Part shown: positions 33,644 to 43,569 of the stretch, in pieces
How positions within the stretch are numbered: the stretch's first letter is position 1
Layout: each line of letters starts with the position of its first letter
NCBI GenBank assembly: GCA_911728435.2
Contig: OU452200.1
Location: 930,001 to 994,000 of the forward strand
Direction: 5' to 3'
DNA: 64,000 nucleotides
DNA from: Apoderus coryli
Lineage: Eukaryota > Arthropoda > Insecta > Coleoptera > Attelabidae
Translations under genes and position numbers: made by a program
Notes under the pieces: generated by a model
Databases searched by the model: none
Told to the model about the DNA's origin: nothing
The model's input: only the letters and a program-made list of their open reading frames with translations

Positions 33644-36600
33644 ATGAGTAATGAAAATTTGGATAGAATGCGATTGCCTGAGGAGGGCTCTGGGATTTCT
33701 GGAGCTGACCCTGGATCCCAGGATAATGCGAGCGGTCAGTGGCGAGGAAGGCAAGGGAGGCAGCTTCCTCGTCGGGTACAACTCGAATATGCTACTGCTA
33801 CCCAAACTCAGAGAAAAAGAACAAATCATCTCTCCGACAGAGCTTCCGAGGCCGAGGGTGACCATACCGGAGAAATCCAAGATGGACCTAAGAGCCAAAC
33901 ATCAGTTGATACGGAAAATGCACCGGAAAATAGAAAGAGAAAATATTGGACTAGAGAGGAAATGAGAGAGGTGTTGTGGTGCTTTTCGTATAAAAGAGCT
34001 ACTTCTGTCGATAACTATAGAGAAGTGTATGAACTATGGAGATCTAGAAACCCTAACACCAGATTAAATGTAGATGCAAAAAAACTACTCAATCAGAAGA
34101 ATTCAATAATTAAAAGCAACAAATTTTCACAAATGGAGAAAGAAGAAATTGAGGAGGAGATTAGATTACAAATACAAGAAGAAGACCAAGAGGAAGAACA
34201 AGGGAAAACAAGACAAGAAGACGATAGTTTACGAGACACAGAACAGAGAAATGTGAGCACAGAACAAGTACAAATACAAAATGTAAATGCGCACAATGAA
34301 CAAACAACAAATAACTATGATGAGAATCACGAACAAGAACTCGTTGAAGATCAGGATAGCCTGGACCTAAAAATAGAAATAAGAGCAGAATTTGAAGATA
34401 TTCGGTTAAAATCTTTGTGTGATAGAGATAAGCTGCCTAAAATTCCTATGTATTTAATGGGAAAAATAAATGTTATAAACAAAGTAGTTGAAGATATCCT
34501 ACAAGAAGAATCACTTAATATAACCGACCTGAATAACCTTATATATGCCGCGGCCAAAACATTCTATAACAAATACTTACCATCAAAATATACAAATAAG
34601 TCAAAAACAAAGCGCCACAGGGAGCCCCCTTGGAAATTCCGACTGCAGAACAAACTCAACAATACGAGGAAAACTTTGTCAAGATTAACAGACATTAAAA
34701 GAAGAGGATTAAATTTCCAACATAACAACATATTAAAAATAGAGAACATAACGAACAAAACTGATCTAAACCAACGGATTGAAGAACTTAAACAAAAAAT
34801 CACAGCCACTTCTGCTAGGATACGAAGGATAGACAACTCGCAAAAGCAATACTTACAAAACCAAATGTATAAAAATAATCGAAAACAACTATTCCGTCAA
34901 ATTACAAACAGCGGAAGAATAAATGATACTAACAAAATTCCAACAAAAAATGATCTCGAGCACTTTTGGGGAGGAATACTAGAGGATGAAACCACACACA
35001 ATAAAGAGGCAAAATGGATAAAAAGACATAACCAACAAAAAAATATTATAGCCCCAATGCAATGGGAACCGATTGCTCTCGGAGAATTACAAAGCAGCTT
35101 AAAAAATTGTCAGGACTGGAAAGCGCCAGGACCGGATTGTATACCAAACTTTTGGTTGAAAAAACTTACTAGCTCTCACGAACATTTGACAAGAGTGTAC
35201 AATAACCTTACAGAGAATCATAACTTAATACCGGACTGGCTGACCTCGGGAAAGACTATATTGATCCCCAAAAACGAAGACACAGAAAATGCGAAAAACT
35301 ACAGACCGGTAACATGTCTTAACACGATGTACAAAAACCTAACGTCAATAATAACAAAGAGATTATATAAACATATTGAGAACAACAAACTGTTACCTCC
35401 TGAACAAAAAGGATGTCGTCAGAGAGTTCAGGGATGTAAGGACCAAATACTTCTTTCAAATATGATTTCTCTCGACTGTAAAACGAAGAAAAAGAATCTA
35501 AGTGTGGCCTGGATCGATTACCAAAAGGCATTTGATTCAGTGCCTCACAGCTGGATAATCGAGGCTCTGGATATGATAGGAATACATCCCATTGCACGAG
35601 AATTACTAATACAAACAATGAAAATGTGGAAAACAAAAATAGTTATAAACACACCACTAAAAACGATTGAGACACGAACAATACATATAAAAAAAGGAAT
35701 CTATCAGGGAGACTCCTTGTCACCCCTGCTGTTTTGTGTTGCGCTGATACCGTTATCTAACGAAATAAGAGAGTCCAAGTTGGGGTACCAATTGCAAGGG
35801 GAAACGAACAAAGTCCATCACCTTCTCTTTATGGACGATTTAAAACTTTTTGGAAAGAACGAAACTGAACTTAATAGTCTTTTAAAAATTGTCGAGAAAT
35901 TTAGCAGAGATATCAATATGCAGTTTGGCTTGGAAAAATGTGCTAGAATTCAATTCCAGCGTGGCAAAATAACAAAAACTACCAATCAAACACCAATGCT
36001 GATTCGCTCATTAGAAGAGAGTGATACGTACAAATATTTAGGTATGAACGAAAGAGAAGGTATAGATCAAGAGCTAATGAAAGAAAAAGTGTCGAAGGAA
36101 TATTTCAAAAGGTTAAGGAAAATATTAGAAACGCATTTATCTTCAAAGAACAAGGCTGAAACTATCAACAGCCTTGCAATTCCTTTGCTGCAATATGGGT
36201 TTGGATTGATTACATGGAAAGTAGAAGAACTTCGCAATCTGGATAGGAAAACTAGAAAACTACTGACCAAGTTCAATTATCACCATCCAAGATCAGACGT
36301 TGATAGAATATACATCCCCAGAAATGAAGGAGGGAGAGGACTAACCCAGATAGAAGGTGCATGGAAAACAGCCATTGTGTCCCTTAATAAATACTTGCAC
36401 AACGAAAACTTAGACAAATATCAGAAAATGATACAAAAGTTTGATGAAGCTCAGCCCACAGGAAAATCAATATCAAAAACAGCGGAAAAGATTATGAAGG
36501 AACTACAGCTAGAGAATGAGCCCACGATCGCAACACAACTGATTAAAAATAAATTACAACAAATAGGAATTGAAAAGTGGAAATCTAAAAATATGCATGG

Positions 36601-37342
36601 ACAACACAAACGAGAAACAGAAAAAGATTACGTAAATAAAAGAATAACATGGGAATGGCTACGAAGGGGACAACTTAAGGGAGAAACCGAGGGGCTGCTT
36701 GTTGCTGCACAAGATCAATCGCTAGCTACAAACTATATCAAAAGAAATATATTCAGAAGCACGCAGGACGCTACTTGTAGATTGTGCAAAGAATTCGATG
36801 AAACGGTAGAACATATAACATCAGGATGTCCAATATTAGCAGCTCGAGAATATATTAACAGGCACAATAAAGTAGCAACGCAATTACACTACAATATTTG
36901 CAAAAGTCTAAACGTGCCCATGGAGACAAATTTATGGTATAAACATATTCCAAAAGCGGTTATGACATCTACCGATGAACAAACAACAATATTATGGGAT
37001 CAACCTATAACAACTGACAGAACAATTAGCAGCAACAGACCGGATATTATAATCAAAACAAAACATTTGTGCCAAATCATAGACGTGTCCATACCGGCTG
37101 ACAGAAATATAGTAAAAAAAGAAGCGGAAAAAATCAATAAATACAGGGATCTTGAAATTGAGATTAAAAGAATGTGGAAGCTAAAAACTAGAATTGTGCC
37201 TGTTGTTGTGGGAGCCACTGGATCGGTCTCCTCTTCATTTGCGAAACACCTATCGGAAATACCTGGCAATCATTCAACCTACGACTTGCAAAAAACGACA
37301 GTATTGGGAACTGCTCATATATTACGTAAAGTACTTACCTAA
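33644..37342 (+). CDS. R4/Dong-type RT-endonuclease, family D element 4 (full length)
   Basis: Single ORF of about 1232 residues. I chose ATG 33644; the frame is open upstream to a GTG at 33617. 5' leader 33467-33643. SANT/Myb-like segment RKYWTREEMREVLWCFSYKR at about residue 100, then an acidic, Gln/Glu-rich low-complexity linker (about 165-245). RT: DWKAPGPDCIPNFWLKKL, WIDYQKAFDSVPHSW, FMDDLKLFG (about 730; FMDD in place of the YVDD of A and B). CCHC CRLCKEFDETVEHITSGC is at about 1045 and the endonuclease RPDIIIKTKHLCQIIDVSI at about 1132. 3' UTR about 65 nt, 27 A, then (TAA)n. No disabling mutation seen. Confidence 0.9.
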   Translation: MSNENLDRMRLPEEGSGISGADPGSQDNASGQWRGRQGRQLPRRVQLEYATATQTQRKRTNHLSDRASEAEGDHTGEIQDGPKSQTSVDTENAPENRKRKYWTREEMREVLWCFSYKRATSVDNYREVYELWRSRNPNTRLNVDAKKLLNQKNSIIKSNKFSQMEKEEIEEEIRLQIQEEDQEEEQGKTRQEDDSLRDTEQRNVSTEQVQIQNVNAHNEQTTNNYDENHEQELVEDQDSLDLKIEIRAEFEDIRLKSLCDRDKLPKIPMYLMGKINVINKVVEDILQEESLNITDLNNLIYAAAKTFYNKYLPSKYTNKSKTKRHREPPWKFRLQNKLNNTRKTLSRLTDIKRRGLNFQHNNILKIENITNKTDLNQRIEELKQKITATSARIRRIDNSQKQYLQNQMYKNNRKQLFRQITNSGRINDTNKIPTKNDLEHFWGGILEDETTHNKEAKWIKRHNQQKNIIAPMQWEPIALGELQSSLKNCQDWKAPGPDCIPNFWLKKLTSSHEHLTRVYNNLTENHNLIPDWLTSGKTILIPKNEDTENAKNYRPVTCLNTMYKNLTSIITKRLYKHIENNKLLPPEQKGCRQRVQGCKDQILLSNMISLDCKTKKKNLSVAWIDYQKAFDSVPHSWIIEALDMIGIHPIARELLIQTMKMWKTKIVINTPLKTIETRTIHIKKGIYQGDSLSPLLFCVALIPLSNEIRESKLGYQLQGETNKVHHLLFMDDLKLFGKNETELNSLLKIVEKFSRDINMQFGLEKCARIQFQRGKITKTTNQTPMLIRSLEESDTYKYLGMNEREGIDQELMKEKVSKEYFKRLRKILETHLSSKNKAETINSLAIPLLQYGFGLITWKVEELRNLDRKTRKLLTKFNYHHPRSDVDRIYIPRNEGGRGLTQIEGAWKTAIVSLNKYLHNENLDKYQKMIQKFDEAQPTGKSISKTAEKIMKELQLENEPTIATQLIKNKLQQIGIEKWKSKNMHGQHKRETEKDYVNKRITWEWLRRGQLKGETEGLLVAAQDQSLATNYIKRNIFRSTQDATCRLCKEFDETVEHITSGCPILAAREYINRHNKVATQLHYNICKSLNVPMETNLWYKHIPKAVMTSTDEQTTILWDQPITTDRTISSNRPDIIIKTKHLCQIIDVSIPADRNIVKKEAEKINKYRDLEIEIKRMWKLKTRIVPVVVGATGSVSSSFAKHLSEIPGNHSTYDLQKTTVLGTAHILRKVLT

Positions 37343-37410
37343 CGGCTACTTACCCTTGGAAGTTGGATAATTTCCCGGTAAATAGTTTTACACCAGTGTG
37401 AAACACTGAG

Positions 37411-37463
37411 AAAAAAAAAAAAAAAAAAAAAAAAAAATAATAATAATAATAATAATAATAATA
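37411..37463 (+). repeat. poly(A) plus (TAA)n tail of element 4
   Basis: 27 A (37411-37437) then about nine TAA units, ending directly at the truncated start of element 5. Confidence 0.95.
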
Positions 37464-37836
37464 GATGTGGCCATACCAGCTGCTCATAATACCGTTGAAA
37501 AACAAAATGAAAAAATCCGCAAATACTTACCTTTAGCATCAGAAATCAAAACTCTGTGGAAACAAGAAAAAGTTATCGTTATACCTATCATCATCGGCGC
37601 GACAGGTGAAATTCCAAAAAAACTCCACAAATACCTCTCGGATTTAAACTTACCGTCAACCCTATTTATAACCCTCCAGAAGATCGCAATCCTAGGAACC
37701 TGCCACATCGCACGTAAAGTATTGAACACTGGAACCTGAAAAGAAAAACAAACATATAAATCCAGAACAAAATTCTTCACACTTGCATGCACTGCCGTGT
37801 GGAGAATACTTACCTGCAAAAGCAGAGAAAACCTGA

Positions 37837-37837
<1 letters not shown>
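37464..37837 (+). mobile_element. 5'-truncated R4-type element, family C (element 5)
   Basis: Begins in the endonuclease at DVAIPAAHN, equivalent to DVSIPGTHN of family A, and encodes the last ~90 residues (…IPIIIGATGEIPKKLHKYL…ILGTCHIARKVLN) to a stop at 37737-37739. The ~98-nt 3' UTR runs straight into (TAA)n with no poly(A), unlike families A, B and element 4. The upstream RT is absent. Confidence 0.85.

Positions 37838-37874
<37 letters not shown>
37838..37874 (+). repeat. (TAA)n between elements 5 and 6
   Basis: About 12 TAA units, with no preceding poly(A). Confidence 0.95.
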
Positions 37875-37875
<1 letters not shown>

Positions 37876-38060
37876 CGTCAACCCTATTTATAACCCTCCA
37901 GAAGATCGCAATCCTAGGAACCTGCCACATCGCACGTAAAGTATTGAACACTGGAACCTGAAAAGAAAAACAAACATATAAATCCAGAACAAAATTCTTC
38001 ACACTTGCATGCACTGCCGTGTGGAGAATACTTACCTGCAAAAGCAGAGAAAACCTGAAA
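37875..38060 (+). mobile_element. Shorter duplicate of family C 3' end (element 6)
   Basis: The 186 bp repeat positions 37653-37837/8 of element 5 at a fixed offset of 222, identical as far as I can see, again ending in (TAA)n. It may be a separate, more truncated insertion or a tandem duplication of a [3' end + TAA] unit by slippage or unequal exchange. Confidence 0.85.
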
Positions 38061-38082
38061 TAATAATAATAATAATAATAAT
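38061..38082 (+). repeat. (TAA)n between elements 6 and 7
   Basis: About seven TAA units. Confidence 0.95.
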
Positions 38083-39230
38083 GACGAAACTAAATCAACA
38101 CCACCCAAGAGCAGATATCGACCGATTGTATGTTTCTAGATCGGAGGGAGGCCGAGGTTTAATGCAAATTGAAAATGCATGGAAAACGAGCATAATATCG
38201 TTGAGCAAATACTTGCAACAACCGAATTTAGACAAATATCAAAAAATTATTAAAACACAAGACGGTAAAAGGCCTGCCGGTAAGTCAATAATAAAACTAG
38301 CAACCAAACTTGAGGAAGAACTACAAATAGAACAAAACACTAAACAAAAAGATATAAAAACTAAACAACAACACATCCTCACAGAAAACTGGAGAACAAA
38401 AAACATGCACGGACAATACAAAAGAGACACAGAACAAGAATACGTCAACAAACGAGAAACATGGAACTGGTTGAGAAAGGGGCATTTAGCAGGTGAAACG
38501 GAGGGACTCCTTATAGCAGCCCAAGATCAAGCACTTACCACTAATTACATAAAGAAAAATATATTTAAGAATACAACAAACGCAAAATGCCGAATGTGCA
38601 AGCAATATGACGAGACTATAGATCATATTCTCTCAGGGTGTCCCATCTTAGCGGCCCGTGAATACATATCTCGCCACGACAGAGTTTGCACACAATTGCA
38701 TTTCAATATTTGTAGGAGCCTGGGCGTAACTCTTGAAACCGAGAAGTGGTATAAACACGCTCCTAAAGACGTCACAAGTTCAGAGTGTGGCCGAACAACA
38801 ATTCTTTGGAACCAACCTGTGATAACGGACAGAACAATACACTGTAACAAACCTGATATAATTATTAAAACAAACGAAATGTGCTATATAATTGACGTTT
38901 CTATTCCAACGGATAAGAACATTAATAAGAAGGAAACAGAGAAAATAATGAAATATAGGGATCTTGAGATAGAAATAAAGCGAATGTGGAACACGAAAAC
39001 TAAAATCTTGCCCGTGGTCCTCGGTGCTACTGGCACTGTATCCTGCTCACTCCAAAAATTCATAGACGAAATACCAGGTAAACACTCCATTTTAGATCTT
39101 CAAAAAACAGCAATTCTAGGAACTTCTCATATAGTGCGCAAAATATTATCATAAAACCAACCACCCTTTGGAAACCGGATAGTTTCCCGGGTGGATAAGA
39201 AATAAACCAGTGGATAAAGCTGAGATATGA
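38083..39230 (+). mobile_element. 5'-truncated R4-type element, family D-like (element 7)
   Basis: Open from the truncation point to a stop at 39152-39154 (about 356 residues). It covers the region after the RT palm: LNQHHPRADIDRLYVSRSEG (compare FNYHHPRSDVDRIYIPRNEG in element 4), CCHC CRMCKQYDETIDHILSGC, RHD, and endonuclease KPDIIIKTNEMCYIIDVSI. The 3' UTR shares GGATAGTTTCCCGG-like sequence with element 4 but ends in (TAA)n without poly(A). A relative of element 4, not a recent copy. Confidence 0.85.
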
Positions 39231-39250
39231 TAATAATAATAATAATAATA
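39231..39250 (+). repeat. (TAA)n between elements 7 and 8
   Basis: About six to seven TAA units, no preceding poly(A). Confidence 0.95.
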
Positions 39251-39707
39251 AAATATATTGGGACAAAACAATTTACACCGATCATACAATAGAACACAAC
39301 CGTCCTGATATTACATTAATAGACAAGAAAAAACACACAACATATCTAATTGATGTCTCTATACCAGGAACACACAATCTGCAACAAAAGCATACGGAAA
39401 AATTAAACAAATACCAAGCGCTTCAACATGAAGTAAAGCGCAACTGGAATATGAGGGAAGTGTACATAATACCTATAATAGTATCCTCGATGGGAGTAAT
39501 ACCGAAAAATTTGGAAGAGAACCTAAAAATGATTCAAATCCCTATTACCGTAATTGAGGAGATGCAGAAAGCTGCGATACTGCAATCTCTCAACATTGTG
39601 AGATCTTTCTTGGCTGTTGGCAATGCTCATGAATCTTGAAACCTTGTTTTCCGATTCTAAAGCAAAATATACCCTTATGGTGGAAAAAAAAAAAAAAAAA
39701 AAAAAAA
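39251..39707 (+). mobile_element. 5'-truncated R4-type element, family A (element 8)
   Basis: Matches the last ~430 bp of elements 1 and 3, starting at AAATATATTGGGACAAAAC within the endonuclease region, with the stop at 39637-39639, the same 3' UTR, then 24 A and (TAA)n. Around nine substitutions are visible (for example GTATCCTCGATGGG versus CTATCGTCGATAGG), so it is older than the element 1/3 pair. Confidence 0.9.
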
Positions 39708-39728
39708 TAATAATAATAATAATAATAA
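39708..39728 (+). repeat. (TAA)n tract, right edge of nest
   Basis: Seven TAA units directly joined to a minus-strand RT fragment; on that strand the tract reads (TTA)n after TAAAAGTCC. Confidence 0.95.
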
Positions 39729-41116
39729 AGGACTTTTATTAAGGGCGAGTTTCAGTTCAGTGTCAGATGCCACTGTCTGTTCAGCTAACCCCCAAAAATC
39801 TAATAATACATTAGCATGGCAAAAATAAACAACAAACAGAAAATAGTAATGCTGTTCACATGATCTAAACACTGACGGAAAGCTAAACGTGTATACAGTA
39901 AATAAAAGAGGTCCCAGTATAGATCTCTGTGGTACCCCTGTAGAAACGAGCGAGTATGTTGATTTTATGCTTTCATAAGTGACTGCCTGCGTCTACAATT
40001 GAGATAAGAAGACATCAGCTGTACCGAGGAGTCTGATAGTCCAACATGCCTTAAAATTGACACCATTAGACGGTGATCCAGAGTATCAAACGCCTTGGAG
40101 AAATCCAAAAGCACAAGCACAGTGAGTTTTGACCTATCAGCAGCAGTCAGTATGTCATCTGTTATTTTGAGTAAAGCAGAATCACAATCATGCCCAGACC
40201 TGAATCCATTCACACGCTATGCAAGTACTGGCGCAGTTGCCTCTCCATTATCTTCTCCAGAACCTTTGAAAAAGTTGGAAGAAGACTAATAGGTCTTTGA
40301 AACTATTTGCTTTAGAAGTTTTTGGCAATGGTATAACCAATGCCCGCTTCCACAAATCCGGAAATACAGAATGCCGGAGACAAAAGTTTATTATATGTGT
40401 GACGTAAAGAAATTATTTACATTCTCGGGATTGCTCAGCGCGGCAGGCTTATTTGTAATATTTAGCAACTTTAGGGCATTCCAAGTATCTTTTTGGTTAA
40501 CAGTGTTTAGCCTCGGGGAGCTTTTCAAAGCCCGTAGACTCGACGTTAACCAGGACGCGTAGAGCTTAGTCATTCTAAAGGTTCTATAGGGCGCATGAAC
40601 ATTGAGTAGTGCAGTTATTGACGATGTTAGAAACTCCACCTTATCATTGACATCGTTCATACAATAAATATTGCGCCAAGGTATATATTTCAAGTCAGAC
40701 AAAAAAATTCTGTATACTAAGTTTCAAAAATCCCTCACTGTCTTCCATATTATAGGACGCTTAGAAACAGCCACGCGCAGACTGCAATAAACCATTTCGT
40801 GATCGCTGATATTAGGTACAGGATCCGAATCTAAAACGATATTCGAATTTGAAACAATATCATAGTCAATAAGGGAACCCGACGCACCAGTGAGTCTTGT
40901 TGGGATGTCGATCATTTGCCTCAAGTCAAGACTATCCAAGATTTCAAGCATTAAAGATGTCATGGGATCGTCAGTATTCAACAAGTTGACATTAAAGTCG
41001 CCCATACACAAGTTATGATCAAATGTCCCAATGAATGACGATATTGTACTCTCAAATACATCCAAAAACTGGGCAAGGTTACATCGTGGGGGTCTGTAAA
41101 TTACTCCTATAGCCAT
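39729..41116 (-). pseudogene. Jockey-like LINE fragment: AP endonuclease and RT
   Basis: Minus-strand order: AP endonuclease C-terminal half (GVIYRPPR, CMGDFNVNLL, ISDHEMVYCSL; 41116-40724), linker (YASWLTSSLRALKSS; 40702-40391), then RT with NGFRSGHDCDSALL, LVLLDFSKAFDTLDH (40213-39965) and a degraded GVPQ.SILGPLLFTVYT. It breaks off at the (TAA)n tract before the FADD box. Several frameshifts and stops make it non-functional. SDH is part of the AP endonuclease active site in Jockey/I/R1 elements. The 5' end is truncated near 41116. Confidence 0.8.
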
Positions 41117-41329
41117 TTTAATATATATAATATAACAAATATTTTAGAGAAGTTAAATATGAAGCGTCAACTCTAAGGAATCTCTTATCTTATCTCAAGT
41201 CAAAAAAGCATCAACATTTTCACAAAAAAAACTATTAGGTTGATATGTAGGATCTGTTTAACAAAGTGACCTTTAAATGTGACAACGTATCTGAAAAAAA
41301 TACATAAAGACAGTACAATAAATATGATC

Positions 41330-41465
41330 AATGTCGCCACAAAAAACCCTCATCAACCCATTGATACAGCTAGGAAACAAACCGTCGCTTAGAACCAAAG
41401 TAAACCTGTATAAAACAACAGTGAGATCAATCCTGACATACGGGTGTAACAGCTAGGGGATATAA
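41330..41465 (+). pseudogene. Jockey-like RT thumb fragment
   Basis: Plus-strand reading NPLIQLGNKPSLRTKVNLYK then TTVRSILTYGCN matches the NPLI...S.LS...K..LYK..IRPILTYGC block in Jockey-clade RTs. Frame ends in stops just after. Confidence 0.6.
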
Positions 41466-41565
41466 AGAATTCACATCGTTTCTTCTCTAGGACCATTATT
41501 GTCCCAATTTAGAAACACAAGGGTCTATGTACCATCTTTTATTAGGGTGGCTTTTCCCCGCTATG

Positions 41566-41754
41566 TAGGTACTTGTTTTGGTTCTAAATTAAAAAATTGT
41601 GTATGCAAGAGTTTACCGCGGCGGGACAAAAACGTTTATAGAAAACTATCCATGATTTTTCGAAACTAAGATTACGTCTTCAGGATATCAAATTTCAACT
41701 CGAAAATTTTCTGTCATTTACAAGAGTCGTCCAAACAATCCAGAGACACACTGT
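41566..41754 (-). mobile_element. MITE-like repeat beginning ACAGTGTGTC (copy 2)
   Basis: Reverse complement begins ACAGTGTGTCTCTGGATTGT and shares GTAATCTTAGTTT, AAAAATCATGGAT and AAGTACCTAC-type blocks with 8381-8560. Diverged, non-coding. Confidence 0.5.
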
Positions 41755-42239
41755 TTAGTTTCTGTAGGTACGCAAAATAAATATTGAGAACTGCATTGGT
41801 GTTGATATAGGTTTAGTCCGTGACAAACGGAATGGATTCCATGATCCACCCATTTCAACTCACGGTCAAGAGTCCAATAGTCGCTGAAGACGACCACTCA
41901 AGGAGATGCATGTGGAAAGTCCTCTTTTAGCAAATTTTTCACTTTTTTTATTTCTAATTTTTGCATATATCTTTATATAACTTTATTGTGTGAATTACAC
42001 TTTCTTCTAGACAAAGTCAGGTATTTAAAAAAATTACAACATATATACCTACACAAGTGTGCAATTATCATATCAAATAAATAAAAAAAAAACAAAAATA
42101 TAAATGTAAAATTACAAACATATACACAATATAATAAATAATACATCCATACAACAATACAAAACATGGGCACTACCAGACACAACAAACGTGAGCCCAA
42201 CATAACAGTGTTAAGAAAAAAAAACACTACCAGGCATCT

Positions 42240-42890
42240 GAAAAGAAATCATCTAGATCAATCCGACGAAACTTCTCCACTCAACTGCCTCACATGTTCC
42301 TCAAATTTAAGCCTTATATCTATGTAAAGTCCAAGAAATTTAACACACTTAATATCTTCGATGGGATTGCTCTCCAAGATCAAGTCACCAAAGTCAAAAT
42401 TAAAAGACAAGATATGCGTCTTTGCTAGATTGAATGAAAGATAGTTACAATCACACCATTCCTTTAGTTCAATCAAATCATTCTGAATATCCCGCTTGAT
42501 AAGATCAACTTTCTCCGCAAGCCAATAGTTGTTATGTCATTAATATAGAGCAGAAACAGAATGGGTCCCAAAACAGACCCCTGGGGTACTCCGGAAGTTA
42601 TATCTGAACTATCTGATGAGATTTGTTGAATGCTAACAAGCTGGTGGCGGTTAGTTAAATAGGATTGAAAGCTACACCCTCAATGCCATAAAAATGAAGC
42701 TTCCGAAGGAGAATCCGGAGATCCACATAATCGAATGCCTTAGAAAAGTCACAAAACACTCCGGCAACCGCTCTACTCTCATTAAGTTTAGTGTAAACGT
42801 TTTCCAAAAACAGAAATATAGCGTCTGATGTGCTTCTGGATCTCTGGAAACCAAACTGCGCAGAAATTATTATATAATAATATAATAAAG
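42240..42890 (-). pseudogene. LINE RT remnant
   Basis: Minus strand shows, across several frames, GFQRSRSTSDAIFLF and CDFSKAFDYVD (about 42850-42720), [20 protein letters not shown] (about 42600-42540), then WCDCNYLSFNLAKTHILSF and VKFLGLYIDIRLKFEEHV (42476-42258). The YADD box is deleted between the last two blocks. Sits just left of the gypsy insertion. Confidence 0.75.
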
Positions 42891-43050
42891 CTAAACAACT
42901 TTACGTTATTATTAAAATTATATCTCTGGCAGTACTGATTAGTTGTTTGGAAGATATTTTTTATGGAACACCTTTACCTTATTAAATCACGGAGATGAAG
43001 GTCTTGCGACCGTTTGCTGTACGATTAACGCACTTATTCGCGCTACCCCT

Positions 43051-43513
43051 TGAAACAATAAGACTATTTTGTTTTTATTAGGGGTTGTTCGTACGCAAAT
43101 GAAACGTAATTTTCGACAATATGTTGGGGGGTTTTATTCTAGTTACGTTTTTACAAATACTGAAAATAAAAGTTCTAATTAACATTTCATATTATTTGAT
43201 AATTATCTTAGTTAATTACCTGACACTAAGCCGTAACAACTTTGACAATATATTATTGTAAATTCAGTTTACAAAGCCAAGAGCTGCCAGTATTCGTGTG
43301 CAAACAGAAATGAGAAACAAACAATTCATATTTGCTATCGCGAACCTAACAAAAAACGTTTTATACCAAATTCAGATATTTAATATTTTAAACACACTTA
43401 ATATAGGTGGTGCGACCTAGCGAGCAGATACAATATAATTTATTATTAGTATACGAGGAAATTAGAAACTGCAAAACTGAGTTATTATAAATAGAAATGT
43501 ATATTTTGTTACA
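43051..43513 (-). repeat. 3' LTR of gypsy element
   Basis: 463 bp, identical to 47943-48405. In element orientation it begins TGTAACAAAATATAC and ends TTGTTTCA. Confidence 0.95.
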
Positions 43514-43527
43514 ACTCGCCCCCAAAC
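43514..43527 (-). other. Putative polypurine tract
   Basis: In element orientation TTTGGGGGCGAGT lies immediately before the 3' LTR. The purine run is interrupted by one C, so it is a somewhat degenerate second-strand priming site. Confidence 0.5.
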
Positions 43528-43569
43528 ATTTGCCGACTCCAAAAAAAAACTTTTTGATGAGGCAAAAAA

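Larger units (their letters stand above)
21819..39728 (+). mobile_element. Nest of eight or more R4/Dong-type LINEs in (TAA)n
   Basis: About 17.9 kb of consecutive plus-strand non-LTR elements, each starting and ending in a (TAA)n tract (21819-21873, 25348-25366, 29428-29473, 33446-33466, 37438-37463, 37838-37874, 38061-38082, 39231-39250, 39708-39728). The encoded proteins carry RT, then a CCHC knuckle, then a PD..D restriction-like endonuclease, the architecture of R2/R4-group LINEs. R4/Dong elements are known for insertion into TAA repeats, which matches the junctions here. Four sequence families are present, called A (elements 1, 3, 8), B (2), C (5, 6) and D (4, 7), plus a possible unassigned 3' fragment at 29202-29427. 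Confidence 0.9.

Noticed and set aside
37438..39250. Regular spacing of repeats as a CRISPR-like array
   Set aside because: The repeated units are (TAA)n tracts between LINE 3' ends; spacer lengths vary from about 190 bp to more than 1 kb and the sequence is eukaryotic.
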